Source: Mucilaginibacter conchicola (GTDB lineage: Bacteria; Bacteroidota; Bacteroidia; Sphingobacteriales; Sphingobacteriaceae). From it: DNA of 64,000 nucleotides. This document shows positions 17,644 through 25,874 of the stretch, piece after piece; positions within the stretch are counted from its first letter, which is position 1, and each line of letters begins with the position of its first letter. Where the stretch lies: NCBI RefSeq assembly GCF_003432115.1, contig NZ_QWDC01000002.1, forward strand, positions 186,001-250,000, read 5' to 3'. The notes under the pieces were generated by a model. The model did not search any database. It was not told the origin of the DNA and saw only the letters and a program-made list of their open reading frames with translations. The position numbers and the translations under genes were made by a program.

Positions 17644-18339
17644 ATGAAACAATACCGCCACATCTTTTTCGATCTTGACCACACCATCTGGGATTTTGAT
17701 AAAAATGCCGAAGAAACCCTGCAGGAACTTTACGGCTCTTATGGATTAGAAACTATCGGTGTAGCCTCGCCCGAGGTTTTTATTAAGACCTATACCCGCC
17801 ATAACCATGCATTGTGGGCGCAATACCATTTGGGGCACATCACCAAAGCTGCATTGCGCGAGGCCCGTTTCAAAAGCACTTTTCTTGAGCTGGGTTTAAA
17901 CCCCGAACAGATCCCCACGGATTTTGAGGATGCCTACGTAAAAACCTGCCCTACCAAAACCAACCTGTTTCCGCACGCACACGAAACGCTGGCCTATTTA
18001 AAAGATAAGTACACGCTGCATTTGATATCAAACGGATTTAAAGATTCGCAGGCTTTAAAGTTAGAGGGCTGTAACCTGGGCGTTTATTTCGAGAACCTTA
18101 TTATCTCTGAGGATGTAGGCGTTAACAAACCCGATCCGCAGATCTTTCGCCACGCGGTAGAGCTGGCCGGCGCCACCATTGAGGAAAGCGTGATGATAGG
18201 CGACAGCATTGAGGCCGATATCCGCGGCGCCATGGGCGTTGGTATGGATGCCATTTATTTTAATCCGTTTGATTTAGAGAAACCGGATGATGTAAAAGTG
18301 CAGATACGTGGATTAGAGGAATTGATGGTGATGTTGTAG
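17644..18339 (+). CDS. YjjG family HAD phosphatase (noncanonical pyrimidine nucleotidase)
   Basis: This 231-residue haloacid-dehalogenase hydrolase has motif I FFDLDHTIWDFDKNAEE (DxDxT with the YjjG-type WDFD extension), motif II LHLISNGF, motif III GVNKPDPQIF and motif IV MIGDSIEADIRGA. YjjG enzymes dephosphorylate non-canonical pyrimidine nucleotides and help with nucleotide-pool cleaning, so this is the most likely role. The gene stops a few bases before the first REP unit of the transposase locus. Confidence 0.88.
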   Translation: MKQYRHIFFDLDHTIWDFDKNAEETLQELYGSYGLETIGVASPEVFIKTYTRHNHALWAQYHLGHITKAALREARFKSTFLELGLNPEQIPTDFEDAYVKTCPTKTNLFPHAHETLAYLKDKYTLHLISNGFKDSQALKLEGCNLGVYFENLIISEDVGVNKPDPQIFRHAVELAGATIEESVMIGDSIEADIRGAMGVGMDAIYFNPFDLEKPDDVKVQIRGLEELMVML

Positions 18340-18342
18340 AAG

Positions 18343-18551
18343 TTTTGCACCTACGGCGCAAAAGAAATTACATTCTATCTTGCTACCGACCTTTGGCTCC
18401 TACAGAGCAAAAAAACTTCTCGTTCACAGAAATCCTATAAATTCCTATATTGGTAATTACTATCCGATTGATAAGAAATAAGAACTGCCCCATCGGGGCA
18501 AAAGGTCGGTAGAAAATCAATACGAAAATCCTTCGTGCCGTAGGTACGAAA
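18343..18551. repeat. REP pair upstream of the RAYT transposase (units a and b, head to head)
   Basis: Unit a at 18343-18413 is in plus orientation and unit b at 18487-18551 is inverted. Each unit is a two-hairpin module: a hairpin around CCTACGGC (TTTTGC…GCAAAA in a, TTTCGT…ACGAAA type in the inverted set), a constant CTACCGACCTT linker, and a second short hairpin (GCTC…GAGC in a, GCCCC…GGGGC in b). Unit b ends ten bases before the transposase ATG, so its hairpin lies in the mRNA leader. Confidence 0.85.
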
Positions 18552-18560
18552 CAAATAACC

Positions 18561-19022
18561 ATGCCTAACACCTACACACAAATACACATCCAATTTGTAA
18601 TAGCCGTAAAACTCCGCGAGGCGCTCATCCATCAAACTTTTAAGGAAAGGCTACACGAATACATCACCGGTATCGTTCGTAATCATGGTCATAAGATGAT
18701 TGCAATAAACAGCATGCCCGACCATCTGCATCTGTTTGTTGGCTTCCGGCCAGAGCAATCTATATCCGATTTGATGAGAATAGTTAAAGGTGATTCTTCG
18801 GAATGGATAAATAAAGAAAAGTTTACGAAAGGAAAATTCAGATGGCAGGAAGGGTATGGCGCATTTTCGTATTCCCGATCGCAAATACCTAATGTTGCAG
18901 AATATATTGCCAATCAGGAAGAGCATCATAAGAAAACCTCATTTTTAGAAGAGTACAAGAATTTCCTTGAGAAATTTGAAGTAGATTATGATGTGAAGTA
19001 CATTTTTAAGCCGCTGGAATAG
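18561..19022 (+). CDS. REP-associated tyrosine transposase (RAYT, Y1/HUH family)
   Basis: This 153-residue IS200-like single-strand transposase has the HUH motif HLH at residues 55-57 (MPDHLHLFVGF), the probable catalytic Tyr115 (NVAEYIANQEEHH) with helix-following His residues, and a conserved WQEGYGAFSYS segment. RAYTs are single-copy, domesticated relatives of IS200/IS605 transposases that recognise hairpin REP sequences. Here the gene is enclosed by six copies of one two-hairpin repeat (two upstream, four downstream), its likely substrate. It appears intact. No tnpB-like gene or terminal insertion-sequence ends are present. Confidence 0.92.
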   Translation: MPNTYTQIHIQFVIAVKLREALIHQTFKERLHEYITGIVRNHGHKMIAINSMPDHLHLFVGFRPEQSISDLMRIVKGDSSEWINKEKFTKGKFRWQEGYGAFSYSRSQIPNVAEYIANQEEHHKKTSFLEEYKNFLEKFEVDYDVKYIFKPLE

Positions 19023-19030
19023 TTCTTTAG

Positions 19031-19406
19031 TTTTGCACCTATGGCGCAGAGAAAATCTCTTTTTTGTTTTTCTACCGACCTTAAGCTCCTACAGAGCGAC
19101 TTTCCAGTTCTCTATTCAAATCAAAGACTTAAAGGTTGCATCTATGGCACAAAGAAATCTCTATTTATCTTTCTACCGACCTTAAACTCCTACTGAGCGC
19201 CTGTTTATATGTCTTTTAAAATCGCCCCATCGGGGCGAAAGGTCGGTAGCACAACAAATAATGATTCAATTTCGTGCCGTAGGTACGAAAACTCTATAGC
19301 AATTTACCTCAGGTCTTACGTTAATAAAAAGACGTAAGGTCGCCCCATCGGGGCAAAAGGTCGGTAGATCAGCAAACAATTATCTTTTCGTGCCGTAGGT
19401 ACGAAA
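19031..19406. repeat. REP cluster downstream of the RAYT transposase (units c, d, e, f)
   Basis: Two plus-oriented units (c 19031-19098, d 19135-19200) are followed by two inverted units (e about 19222-19290, f 19341-19406). The constant CTACCGACCTT/AAGGTCGGTAG core is present in all four. Units c and d have CCTATGGC or TCTATGGC loops; e and f have GCCGTAGGT. This fills nearly all of the gap between the transposase and the DinB-like gene. Confidence 0.85.
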
Positions 19407-19440
19407 CCTCTGCAACAATTTTATTGTTAACTTTAATGTT

Positions 19441-19962
19441 ATGAATCCAGTTAAAGAGCGCCGCGCCATTGATGAGGCACTAAGCAGCTACCGCAGCCTT
19501 CTTGATGATTTTAGCGACGACCGTTTTGCCGAAACGCCGCCTATCGGCGGCTGGAGCTATGCCGAGGTTTATGACCATATATTAAAAGCTACGCTTGGCG
19601 CCAGCATAGCGTTGGAGCGTTGCAGCCATAATAATTGCCAGCCTACTAAAGATGGAGTTACGCTGATAGGCCATTATACTTTGCTCATGGGCAGTTTCCC
19701 GCCTTTTAAACTCAAATCTCCACCAGAGACGGGCAACGTTAAAAAGATTGACAAGGAAGAAGCCAAAAACCTCATCATAAAAGTGCGCAAACGTGTAGAC
19801 GGGATTGCCGGGCAGATAAAAGAAGCTAAACCGCAATCAAAATATAAGCACCCGCGCATGGGCATGCTTACCGCCCTGCAGTGGTTAAAATTTATGCGTA
19901 TCCATCTGGAACATCATCTGAAGCAGCTGCAGCGAATCGGTAAAAATTTTAACAAATCTTAA
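19441..19962 (+). CDS. DinB/YfiT-like putative metal-dependent hydrolase
   Basis: This 173-residue four-helix protein has the DinB-like signature: GGWSYAEVYDHILKA near residues 35-50 supplies the first metal-binding His, and LEHHLKQLQRIGK at the C-terminus supplies the HxxxH-type pair. Members of this superfamily include bacillithiol transferases (BstA) and other thiol transferases. A YtxJ-like protein in the same window makes a thiol-related role conceivable but unproven. The gene is monocistronic. Confidence 0.8.
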   Translation: MNPVKERRAIDEALSSYRSLLDDFSDDRFAETPPIGGWSYAEVYDHILKATLGASIALERCSHNNCQPTKDGVTLIGHYTLLMGSFPPFKLKSPPETGNVKKIDKEEAKNLIIKVRKRVDGIAGQIKEAKPQSKYKHPRMGMLTALQWLKFMRIHLEHHLKQLQRIGKNFNKS

Positions 19963-20131
19963 CGTTGCGTTTCATCCCCTTTTCATAAACCAAGTCGATA
20001 TTTATGTGTTAGTAAGGCATGTTTAAATGCATGTAAAATTTTATTTGCGAAGGGTACGTAACCTTTTACATTTAATGCAGTCTTAACATTATAATAATTT
20101 GATTACCCGACATTTGTAAAAATAAGGAAAG

Positions 20132-20251
20132 ATGAATTTTGAATTTACTTACTTGTTTGTAATAGGATTACTGGTATTGCTCGGTGCATTCTATATAAGC
20201 CCTTACGAACTAAAGGTTAATGAAGACGACGAGGAAGAAAAATCTTTCTGA
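20132..20251 (+). CDS. 39-residue single-pass membrane protein
   Basis: This small frame begins 8 bases after a purine-rich AAGGAAAG stretch that looks like a ribosome-binding site, unusual for this genome. It encodes a transmembrane segment at residues 8-23 (LFVIGLLVLLGAFYIS) and a strongly acidic tail with a DDEEE stretch. Hydrophobic helix plus charged tail, plus a good start context, argue for a real gene. No homologous family is recognised. It lies 63 bases upstream of the LpxH-like gene and could be in its transcript. Confidence 0.6.
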   Translation: MNFEFTYLFVIGLLVLLGAFYISPYELKVNEDDEEEKSF

Positions 20252-20314
20252 GCCGTTAGCACCGCCAGCCAATATTAATTGAAATTAACAGGCCATGCCG
20301 GCCTCACAGTTTAG

Positions 20315-21169
20315 ATGGCAAAGCGCGAAGTTGATATTGTAATTATATCTGATGTACACCTGGGCACCTACGGCTGCCACGCAAAAGAACTCCTCAAATA
20401 TCTCAAAAGTATAAAGCCAAAAATGCTTATCCTTAACGGGGATATCATCGATATTTGGCAATTCAGCAAATCATACTGGCCCGAGGCTCACATGAAGGTG
20501 GTGCGCCGCATTCTTAAGTTTGTTACCGAGGGCGTACCGGTTTACTACCTCACCGGCAACCACGATGAAATGCTGCGTAAGTTTACCGACTTTAACCTGG
20601 GCACCTTCCAGCTACTTGATAAAATTGTACTGAATATTGATGGCCGCAAAGCATGGATCTTCCATGGCGATGTGTTTGACGTTACCATGCAGCACTCAAA
20701 ATGGCTGGCTAAGCTGGGCGCTATCGGGTACGATACGCTTATCCTCATCAACAGTTTCACCAATTGGTTCCTCACCACCATTGGTAAACCAAAAATGAGC
20801 TTTTCGCAAAAGGTGAAGGCTAAGTTTAAGGATGCCGTTAAATTCATAAACCAGTTTGAGCAAACCGCTGCCGACCTGGCCGTTGAGAAAGCATACAGCT
20901 ACGTGATATGCGGGCACATTCACCACGCCGAGATGCGCACCATACAATCTACAAACGGTGCAGGCTCGGTAACTTACCTTAATAGTGGCGACTGGGTGGA
21001 GAGCCTTACTGCATTGGAGTATAACAATAACAAGTGGGAGATCTTTAAATACCAGGCCGACGATTTTAAACAGGAAGCCGAAGACGACGACCACACCGAT
21101 GCCGAAGACCTTGACGCCAAACTGGACGTACGCATACTATTAGAAAGATTTAAGCAGGAAACGCACTAA
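20315..21169 (+). CDS. UDP-2,3-diacylglucosamine diphosphatase-like metallophosphoesterase
   Basis: This 284-residue calcineurin-type phosphoesterase carries all five metal motifs: SDVHLGTYGC (DxH), LNGDIIDIW (GD), LTGNHDEMLR (GNHD), IFHGDVFD and ICGHIHHAEM (GHxH). The sequence around SDVHLGTYGC and the C-terminal NSGDWVESLTALEY fits the LpxH-like branch that hydrolyses UDP-2,3-diacylglucosamine in lipid A synthesis. The long acidic C-terminal tail (AEDDDHTDAEDLDAKLD) is outside the catalytic domain. A glycosyltransferase gene lies beyond one small opposite-strand gene, and a glycolipid role for both is possible. Confidence 0.82.
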   Translation: MAKREVDIVIISDVHLGTYGCHAKELLKYLKSIKPKMLILNGDIIDIWQFSKSYWPEAHMKVVRRILKFVTEGVPVYYLTGNHDEMLRKFTDFNLGTFQLLDKIVLNIDGRKAWIFHGDVFDVTMQHSKWLAKLGAIGYDTLILINSFTNWFLTTIGKPKMSFSQKVKAKFKDAVKFINQFEQTAADLAVEKAYSYVICGHIHHAEMRTIQSTNGAGSVTYLNSGDWVESLTALEYNNNKWEIFKYQADDFKQEAEDDDHTDAEDLDAKLDVRILLERFKQETH

Positions 21170-21170
21170 A

Positions 21171-21587
21171 TCACAATGCGGATTCATCTTTGGATTTAAG
21201 TTCCAACGACCAAATTAAATTTTCGACTTGAATGAGAGCATTAACTTGATCGCCAAGACTTTTATTCATTGAATCTAAAATCAATTTGGATGGGTTGAGT
21301 TCTTTTATTTGCATCAACAAATCATCGTTCAAATTTTTGTTATATGATTCTTCTAACATGATTAAATACGACCCAATGGTTATTCCTGAGAATAGCTCTT
21401 TTGAATATGCTTGATGCTCTTCTGCATATTCTCTCAACTTAGTTCTTACCTCAATTGATTTTCGCTGTGTCATCTTAAATTGTAAAACTAAATGTTCAAG
21501 TTCTGCTTTAGGTTTTTCTAAAAATGTCTTTTTATAGGTCAACCCAGCGACAATCAAACCAAGTATGCCAATAGTTAATTCAATCAT
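21171..21587 (-). CDS. Hypothetical membrane-anchored coiled-coil protein
   Basis: This 138-residue protein is not recognised. It has an N-terminal transmembrane segment (MIELTIGILGLIVAGLTY), then a mostly helical, charged part (KAELEHLVLQFKMTQRKSIE, VRTKLREYAEEHQAYSKEL) and a second helical part with LIQVENLIWSLELK at the end. Its base composition is more AT-rich than neighbouring genes. It sits on the opposite strand between two envelope genes, one base from the phosphoesterase stop, which suggests a later insertion. Confidence 0.7.
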   Translation of the reverse strand: MIELTIGILGLIVAGLTYKKTFLEKPKAELEHLVLQFKMTQRKSIEVRTKLREYAEEHQAYSKELFSGITIGSYLIMLEESYNKNLNDDLLMQIKELNPSKLILDSMNKSLGDQVNALIQVENLIWSLELKSKDESAL

Positions 21588-21695
21588 CCTTAAAAATACA
21601 AATTATAACTCCCCCATAGCATTACGCTTTTGACATTTTGAATTGATTTATTACATGAAATATATCTTTCTTAAATTGCCCCAAATTCTAACCTC

Positions 21696-22688
21696 ATGAA
21701 AATATTGTTCGGTATACAGGGTACAGGCAACGGCCACATTAGCCGCGCCCGCGAGGTGGTGCCTCTGCTGCAACAATATGGCGAGGTTGACCTGCTCATT
21801 AGCGGCACCGAGGCCGAGGTTAGCCTGGCTCAACCACTTAAATATAAATTCCACGGATTTAGCTTTGTTTTTGGAAAGAACGGCGGTGTAGATAACTGGG
21901 CCACCTTTAAGATCATGAACCTGAGCCAGCTATGGAAGGATATGCACAGCCTGCCGCTGAATGACTATGACCTCATCATTAATGATTTTGAACCCGTAAG
22001 TGCATGGGCCTGCCGTTTGCAGAAAGTACCTTCGGTATCATTAAGTCACCAGTGTTCATTTGTATCTGATAAAACCCCTCGCCCTAAAAAATGGAACTAT
22101 GCCGAGTGGTTGTTTAAATACTACTCGCCTACCACGCACCATATCGGTTTCCACTTTGAGCGTTATGATGATTTTATACATACGCCTGTTATCCGCAGTG
22201 ATATCCGCAAGATGGAAACATCTGATAAAGGCCACTACGCCGTTTACCTGCCTGCCTACAGCGATAAAACCCTGGTAAAGCACCTTAGCCAAACCAGCGA
22301 CGTGGAATGGCAAATCTTTAGCAAGCGCCAGAAAACCCCATACCGCGAAGGCAACGTTCATATATTTCCTGTAAATAACGAAGCCTTTAATGCCAGCCTT
22401 GCCAGCTGTACCGGCCTGCTTACCGGCGGCGGCTTCGAAGGCCCTGCCGAGGCACTTTACCTGGGCAAAAAAGTACTGATGATACCTATGAAAGGCCAGT
22501 ACGAGCAGCAGTGTAACGCCCTTTCAGCATCCCGATTGGGTGTTGAAGTAGTGCCTACCATTGATCATAATTTTGTCTCCCGTGTAAACAACTGGCTTGC
22601 CGATGATAAGCGCGTGGTGGTTGATTTCCCTGATGAGACAGCACAGATAGTTGATGATATGGTAAAGAAGTACGCAAGGCAGAGATAA
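21696..22688 (+). CDS. MurG/GT28-like glycosyltransferase
   Basis: This 330-residue GT-B glycosyltransferase has an N-terminal nucleotide-sugar fold start (MKILFGIQGTGNGHISRARE, the GxGxGH-type loop of GT28 enzymes). A C-terminal donor-site segment (GLLTGGGFEGPAEALYLGKK, then PMKGQYEQQCNA) matches the pattern seen in MurG/MGD-type enzymes. A membrane-associated glycolipid acceptor is likely from the family, but the actual acceptor is unknown. A 700-base repeat region follows. Confidence 0.82.
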   Translation: MKILFGIQGTGNGHISRAREVVPLLQQYGEVDLLISGTEAEVSLAQPLKYKFHGFSFVFGKNGGVDNWATFKIMNLSQLWKDMHSLPLNDYDLIINDFEPVSAWACRLQKVPSVSLSHQCSFVSDKTPRPKKWNYAEWLFKYYSPTTHHIGFHFERYDDFIHTPVIRSDIRKMETSDKGHYAVYLPAYSDKTLVKHLSQTSDVEWQIFSKRQKTPYREGNVHIFPVNNEAFNASLASCTGLLTGGGFEGPAEALYLGKKVLMIPMKGQYEQQCNALSASRLGVEVVPTIDHNFVSRVNNWLADDKRVVVDFPDETAQIVDDMVKKYARQR

Positions 22689-22699
22689 TCAAGAAGTCT

Positions 22700-23295
22700 A
22701 AAACCGTCATGCCGAACTTGTTTCGGCATCCCACAAGTTAGTTTTCACATCTCTGAAAATACCGAGCAAGGTTCGTATCAGTTCTTCGTTAGGATGGTTC
22801 GAGTAATTTGAGTCGTCAGTGGATGTTACTTTCTTTTTTTCCGCTAAAAAGAAAGTAACCAAAGAAAAAACTCGCGACTTGGTAACGCGCTACAATGTTT
22901 TTGCTTTAGCAATGCCTGTGCTACCCGCACGTTACACTATGTCGCATTTTTTCGATAGCGTCATGCCTGTATTCCCTCTTCATCTCCTGTCAGCACAAAA
23001 GCTTCGGGCGAAAGCGGGCAGAACTATGATGGCCTTGTGCGGACGCAAGGGCATTGCGAAATCTATTACTGAAGCGATGGCCCGAGAAGTGGAGTAAGAG
23101 ATTTCCAGCCCGTGGTTCTGCCCGTTTGCAGGGCGAAGGCCTTGTGCGGCAAAGAAGCCTCTTTGCTGACTTGATTTTTGGTTACTTTGTACCAAGACAA
23201 AGTAACAGCCATCCGCGGCAATTGAGCGGACTAACTGTTAATCATAGCACAAGCTCAGCGTGTGAGATGCCGAAATAAATTCGGCATGACGTTTT
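22700..23295. repeat. Composite inverted-repeat element (about 590 bp) with nested hairpins
   Basis: The gap between the glycosyltransferase and DUF6427 genes is one symmetric structure. The ends carry ACCGTCATGCCGAA and TTCGGCATGACG in inverted orientation, each forming its own ATGCCGAA/TTCGGCAT hairpin. Nested inside are two homologous inverted segments, 22824-22862 (GTTACTTTC…GAAAGTAACC) and 23181-23206 (GTTACTTTG…CAAAGTAAC), each also a hairpin. The middle 300 bases carry small open frames with no recognisable protein. It looks like a non-autonomous mobile or REP-derived element. Confidence 0.7.
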
Positions 23296-23406
23296 ATCTT
23301 TTTAGATTGCCGCACTATCACTCACAATAACATAGTTATTACAGCCCGTCACTCTCCCCTTTTATTTCCATCTATTTCTGCTAATTTTACCGCCTCAGGT
23401 AACGCT

Positions 23407-24393
23407 ATGATCAATCTTTTTAAGTCATTTAATCCGCTTAACATCCTTTGGCTGGCTATCCTGGTGTTTGTATTGCGCATGGGCTACATTGCCGAGGCGC
23501 CCGATAAGCTTCAGTTTGTTTTTGTTGAGCCTTTTGCACGCCTGCTGCTGCCTGTTGGTTATGAATACGCCCTATCTCCTTTTGAGAATGTTTGCCTGGC
23601 CGGGTTAGTAGTTCTTGGGCAAGCTGTGCTGCTCAACTTTTTGGTGAATAAATACAACTTGTTGGGCAGGTCAACTTTTTTACCATCGTTGATGTATGTA
23701 ACCGTTACGGCATTGTTTCCGCAGTTTTTAATATTGAGCGCTCCTTTGCTTTGTAATTTCCTGTTGATATGGATGCTGTTTAAACTCTTCAGTTTCTACA
23801 AGGGCGACGATGCCAAGTCAACCGCCTATGATCTGGGGATGATCGTAGCGCTTGGCTCTATCATTTATCTGCCTTATATATATCTTTTCCTGGCTATATG
23901 GCTGGGCCTGGTTATTTTTAAACCCTTTAACTGGCGCGAGTGGATCTCAGGCATCCTGGGGTATGTTACTGTTTTCTTCTTCTTTGCGGTATTCTATTAC
24001 CTCAATAACAGGCTGGGTAGCTTTTACCAGATATGGGCGCCGCTGGGCACCAAGTTTCCTAATAGCATCAACATCAAATATCTTAACTATTTAGTGCTTA
24101 TACCGGTTATCATTATTATCGGTTTGTTCCTGTTCCATTTCCAGAAAAACTATTATAAAAGTTACGTTCAGGTACGCAAATCGTTCCAGTTACTCTTGGT
24201 GATATTTATAATTGCGGGCCTGTCATTCTATGTAAAAAGCCAATTCAGTTTAACGCACTTTGTTTTGTGCGCAGTGCCTGCTGCGGTGTTCCTGGCGTAT
24301 TATTTTGCCTATGCAAGCCGCAAATGGTTTTACGAGAGCTTGTATTTACTACTGCTTATCAGCATTATATATTTCCAGTTTAACACTTTTTAA
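23407..24393 (+). CDS. DUF6427 family polytopic membrane protein
   Basis: This 328-residue protein has roughly eight or nine hydrophobic segments (for example NILWLAILVFVLRMGYI, FLPSLMYVTVTALFPQFLIL, IIYLPYIYLFLAIWLGLVIF, LLLVIFIIAGLSFYV). It is a Bacteroidota-specific inner-membrane family known to me as DUF6427, often located upstream of purQ as here. No enzymatic motif is visible. It begins the DUF6427-purQ-coaX run, although purQ also has its own -7 element. Confidence 0.75.
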   Translation: MINLFKSFNPLNILWLAILVFVLRMGYIAEAPDKLQFVFVEPFARLLLPVGYEYALSPFENVCLAGLVVLGQAVLLNFLVNKYNLLGRSTFLPSLMYVTVTALFPQFLILSAPLLCNFLLIWMLFKLFSFYKGDDAKSTAYDLGMIVALGSIIYLPYIYLFLAIWLGLVIFKPFNWREWISGILGYVTVFFFFAVFYYLNNRLGSFYQIWAPLGTKFPNSINIKYLNYLVLIPVIIIIGLFLFHFQKNYYKSYVQVRKSFQLLLVIFIIAGLSFYVKSQFSLTHFVLCAVPAAVFLAYYFAYASRKWFYESLYLLLLISIIYFQFNTF

Positions 24394-24426
24394 CTATTAC
24401 ATTCGTCCAAATTTCAGCGGTTATGT

Positions 24427-24434
24427 TAGCTTTG
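24427..24434 (+). promoter_or_regulatory. Bacteroidota -7 element for purQ
   Basis: TAGCTTTG matches TAnnTTTG and ends four bases before the purQ ATG, suggesting a leaderless transcript. Confidence 0.55.
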
Positions 24435-24438
24435 TAAC

Positions 24439-25131
24439 ATGAAATTTGGCGTAGTAATTTTTCCGGGTTCAAATTGTGATGAAGATATCATCCACGTTCT
24501 TCAAAATGTGATGGGGCAGCAAGTAGTTCGTTTATGGCATAAAGACCATGACCTGCAAGGTGCTGATTTTATTGTATTACCCGGCGGTTTCTCTTTCGGC
24601 GATTATCTGCGTTCCGGCGCTATCGCACGTTTTTCACCTATTATGCAAGTGGTTATCCAGTTTGCAGCCAAAGGCGGTAAAGTAATGGGTATTTGTAACG
24701 GTTTCCAGATACTGGCCGAGGCTGGTTTGGTTCCGGGAGCTCTGTTGCATAACAAGAACCGCAAGTTTGTTTGCCGCAATATTTACTTAAAAGCGCAAAC
24801 CCAAAACTCAATGGTTACGCAGGGTATCGATCCGCAACGCGCGCTTAAAATACCTTTGGCACACGGCGAGGGCAATTATTTTGCCGATGCTGATGTACTA
24901 AAAAGCATTAACGATAACGACCAGGTATTGTTCCGCTACTGTGACGTAGCCGGTAACATTACTGATGAGAGTAACCCTAATGGTTCATTAGAAAACATTG
25001 CAGGTGTTACCAACAAAGGCCGCAACGTGTTTGGCTTTATGCCGCACCCCGAGCGTGCTGCCGAAGGCCTTGTAGGCAATGAGGATGGTATAGCCATATT
25101 TGAATCGATACTGTCACTGTCAAACGCTTAA
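24439..25131 (+). CDS. purQ: Phosphoribosylformylglycinamidine synthase subunit I (glutaminase)
   Basis: This is the glutamine amidotransferase subunit that supplies ammonia to PurL in step four of purine synthesis. At 230 residues it is a stand-alone PurQ. Motifs are FPGSNCDEDIIHVL, LPGGFSFGDYLRSGAIARFS, the nucleophile segment VMGICNGFQILAEAGLVPG, LAHGEGNYF and the catalytic His/Glu pair in FMPHPERA. The presence of a separate purQ implies a split PurS/PurQ/PurL complex. The stop overlaps the coaX start by one base. Confidence 0.97.
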   Translation: MKFGVVIFPGSNCDEDIIHVLQNVMGQQVVRLWHKDHDLQGADFIVLPGGFSFGDYLRSGAIARFSPIMQVVIQFAAKGGKVMGICNGFQILAEAGLVPGALLHNKNRKFVCRNIYLKAQTQNSMVTQGIDPQRALKIPLAHGEGNYFADADVLKSINDNDQVLFRYCDVAGNITDESNPNGSLENIAGVTNKGRNVFGFMPHPERAAEGLVGNEDGIAIFESILSLSNA

Positions 25132-25874
25132 TGCTGAACCTGGCTGTTGATATTGGTAATACCTTAACCAAGATTGCCGTTTTTGAGAACGATGATCTGA
25201 TAGAGGCCAAACAATATGACCAGGTTGAGGTGAGCGATGTTGAAGCGATGCTGGAGAAACACAGCATTTTAAAGGTGATCATATCATCAGTAAAACACAA
25301 CGAAGAAGCCTGGCAAACCTTGCTTGCCAATAACTTTAAAGTGTTAAAGTTTAATGGCCTGGTACAGGCAGGCATAAATAACCACTATAAAACACCCCAA
25401 ACACTTGGCGCCGATAGATGGGCTGCTGTAATTGGGGCGCATCATTTATATCCTACTCAAAACAACATTATTATAGGCGGAGGCACCTGCATCACCTATG
25501 ATTTTGTTGATACCGGCGCAAATTATTTTGGCGGCAGTATATCACCGGGCTTAAATATGCGTTATAAAGCGGTTAACCATTTTACCGCAGCATTGCCACT
25601 GCTAAATGCCGATGAAAATTTCGGTGCTAACTATGGTGATGATACCGCCTCGGCTATACAGTCGGGCATACAAAACGGGATAAAATATGAGCTGCAAGGG
25701 TTCATATCTGAATATGTAAAACAGGGTGCCGGGTACAACATAATACTGCACGGGGGCGACAGTATTTTTTTTGATACTCTATTGAAAAATAGCATCTTTG
25801 CCCCCTATATTAAAATTGAACCATACCTGGTTCTTAAAGGATTAAATGCAGCGATACAACAGCATAATGACTAA
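25131..25874 (+). CDS. coaX: Type III pantothenate kinase
   Basis: This ASKHA-fold kinase catalyses the first step of coenzyme A synthesis. The 247-residue protein shows the phosphate-binding LAVDIGNTLTKIAVFE, the PQTLGADRWAAVIGA motif and the second nucleotide segment IIIGGGTCITYDFV followed by FGGSISPGLNMRYKAV, all typical of CoaX. It overlaps purQ by one base and overlaps the next gene by eight bases, so the run is translationally coupled. Confidence 0.96.
   Translation: MLNLAVDIGNTLTKIAVFENDDLIEAKQYDQVEVSDVEAMLEKHSILKVIISSVKHNEEAWQTLLANNFKVLKFNGLVQAGINNHYKTPQTLGADRWAAVIGAHHLYPTQNNIIIGGGTCITYDFVDTGANYFGGSISPGLNMRYKAVNHFTAALPLLNADENFGANYGDDTASAIQSGIQNGIKYELQGFISEYVKQGAGYNIILHGGDSIFFDTLLKNSIFAPYIKIEPYLVLKGLNAAIQQHND

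Noticed and set aside
18561..19022. Complete IS200/IS605 insertion sequence
   Set aside because: The transposase is related but the flanks are multi-copy REP units on both sides, without the single left and right ends or tnpB of such elements.
22819..23278. Two short plus-strand frames within the composite repeat
   Set aside because: They follow the inverted repeats, have no protein family features and would begin in a hairpin arm.
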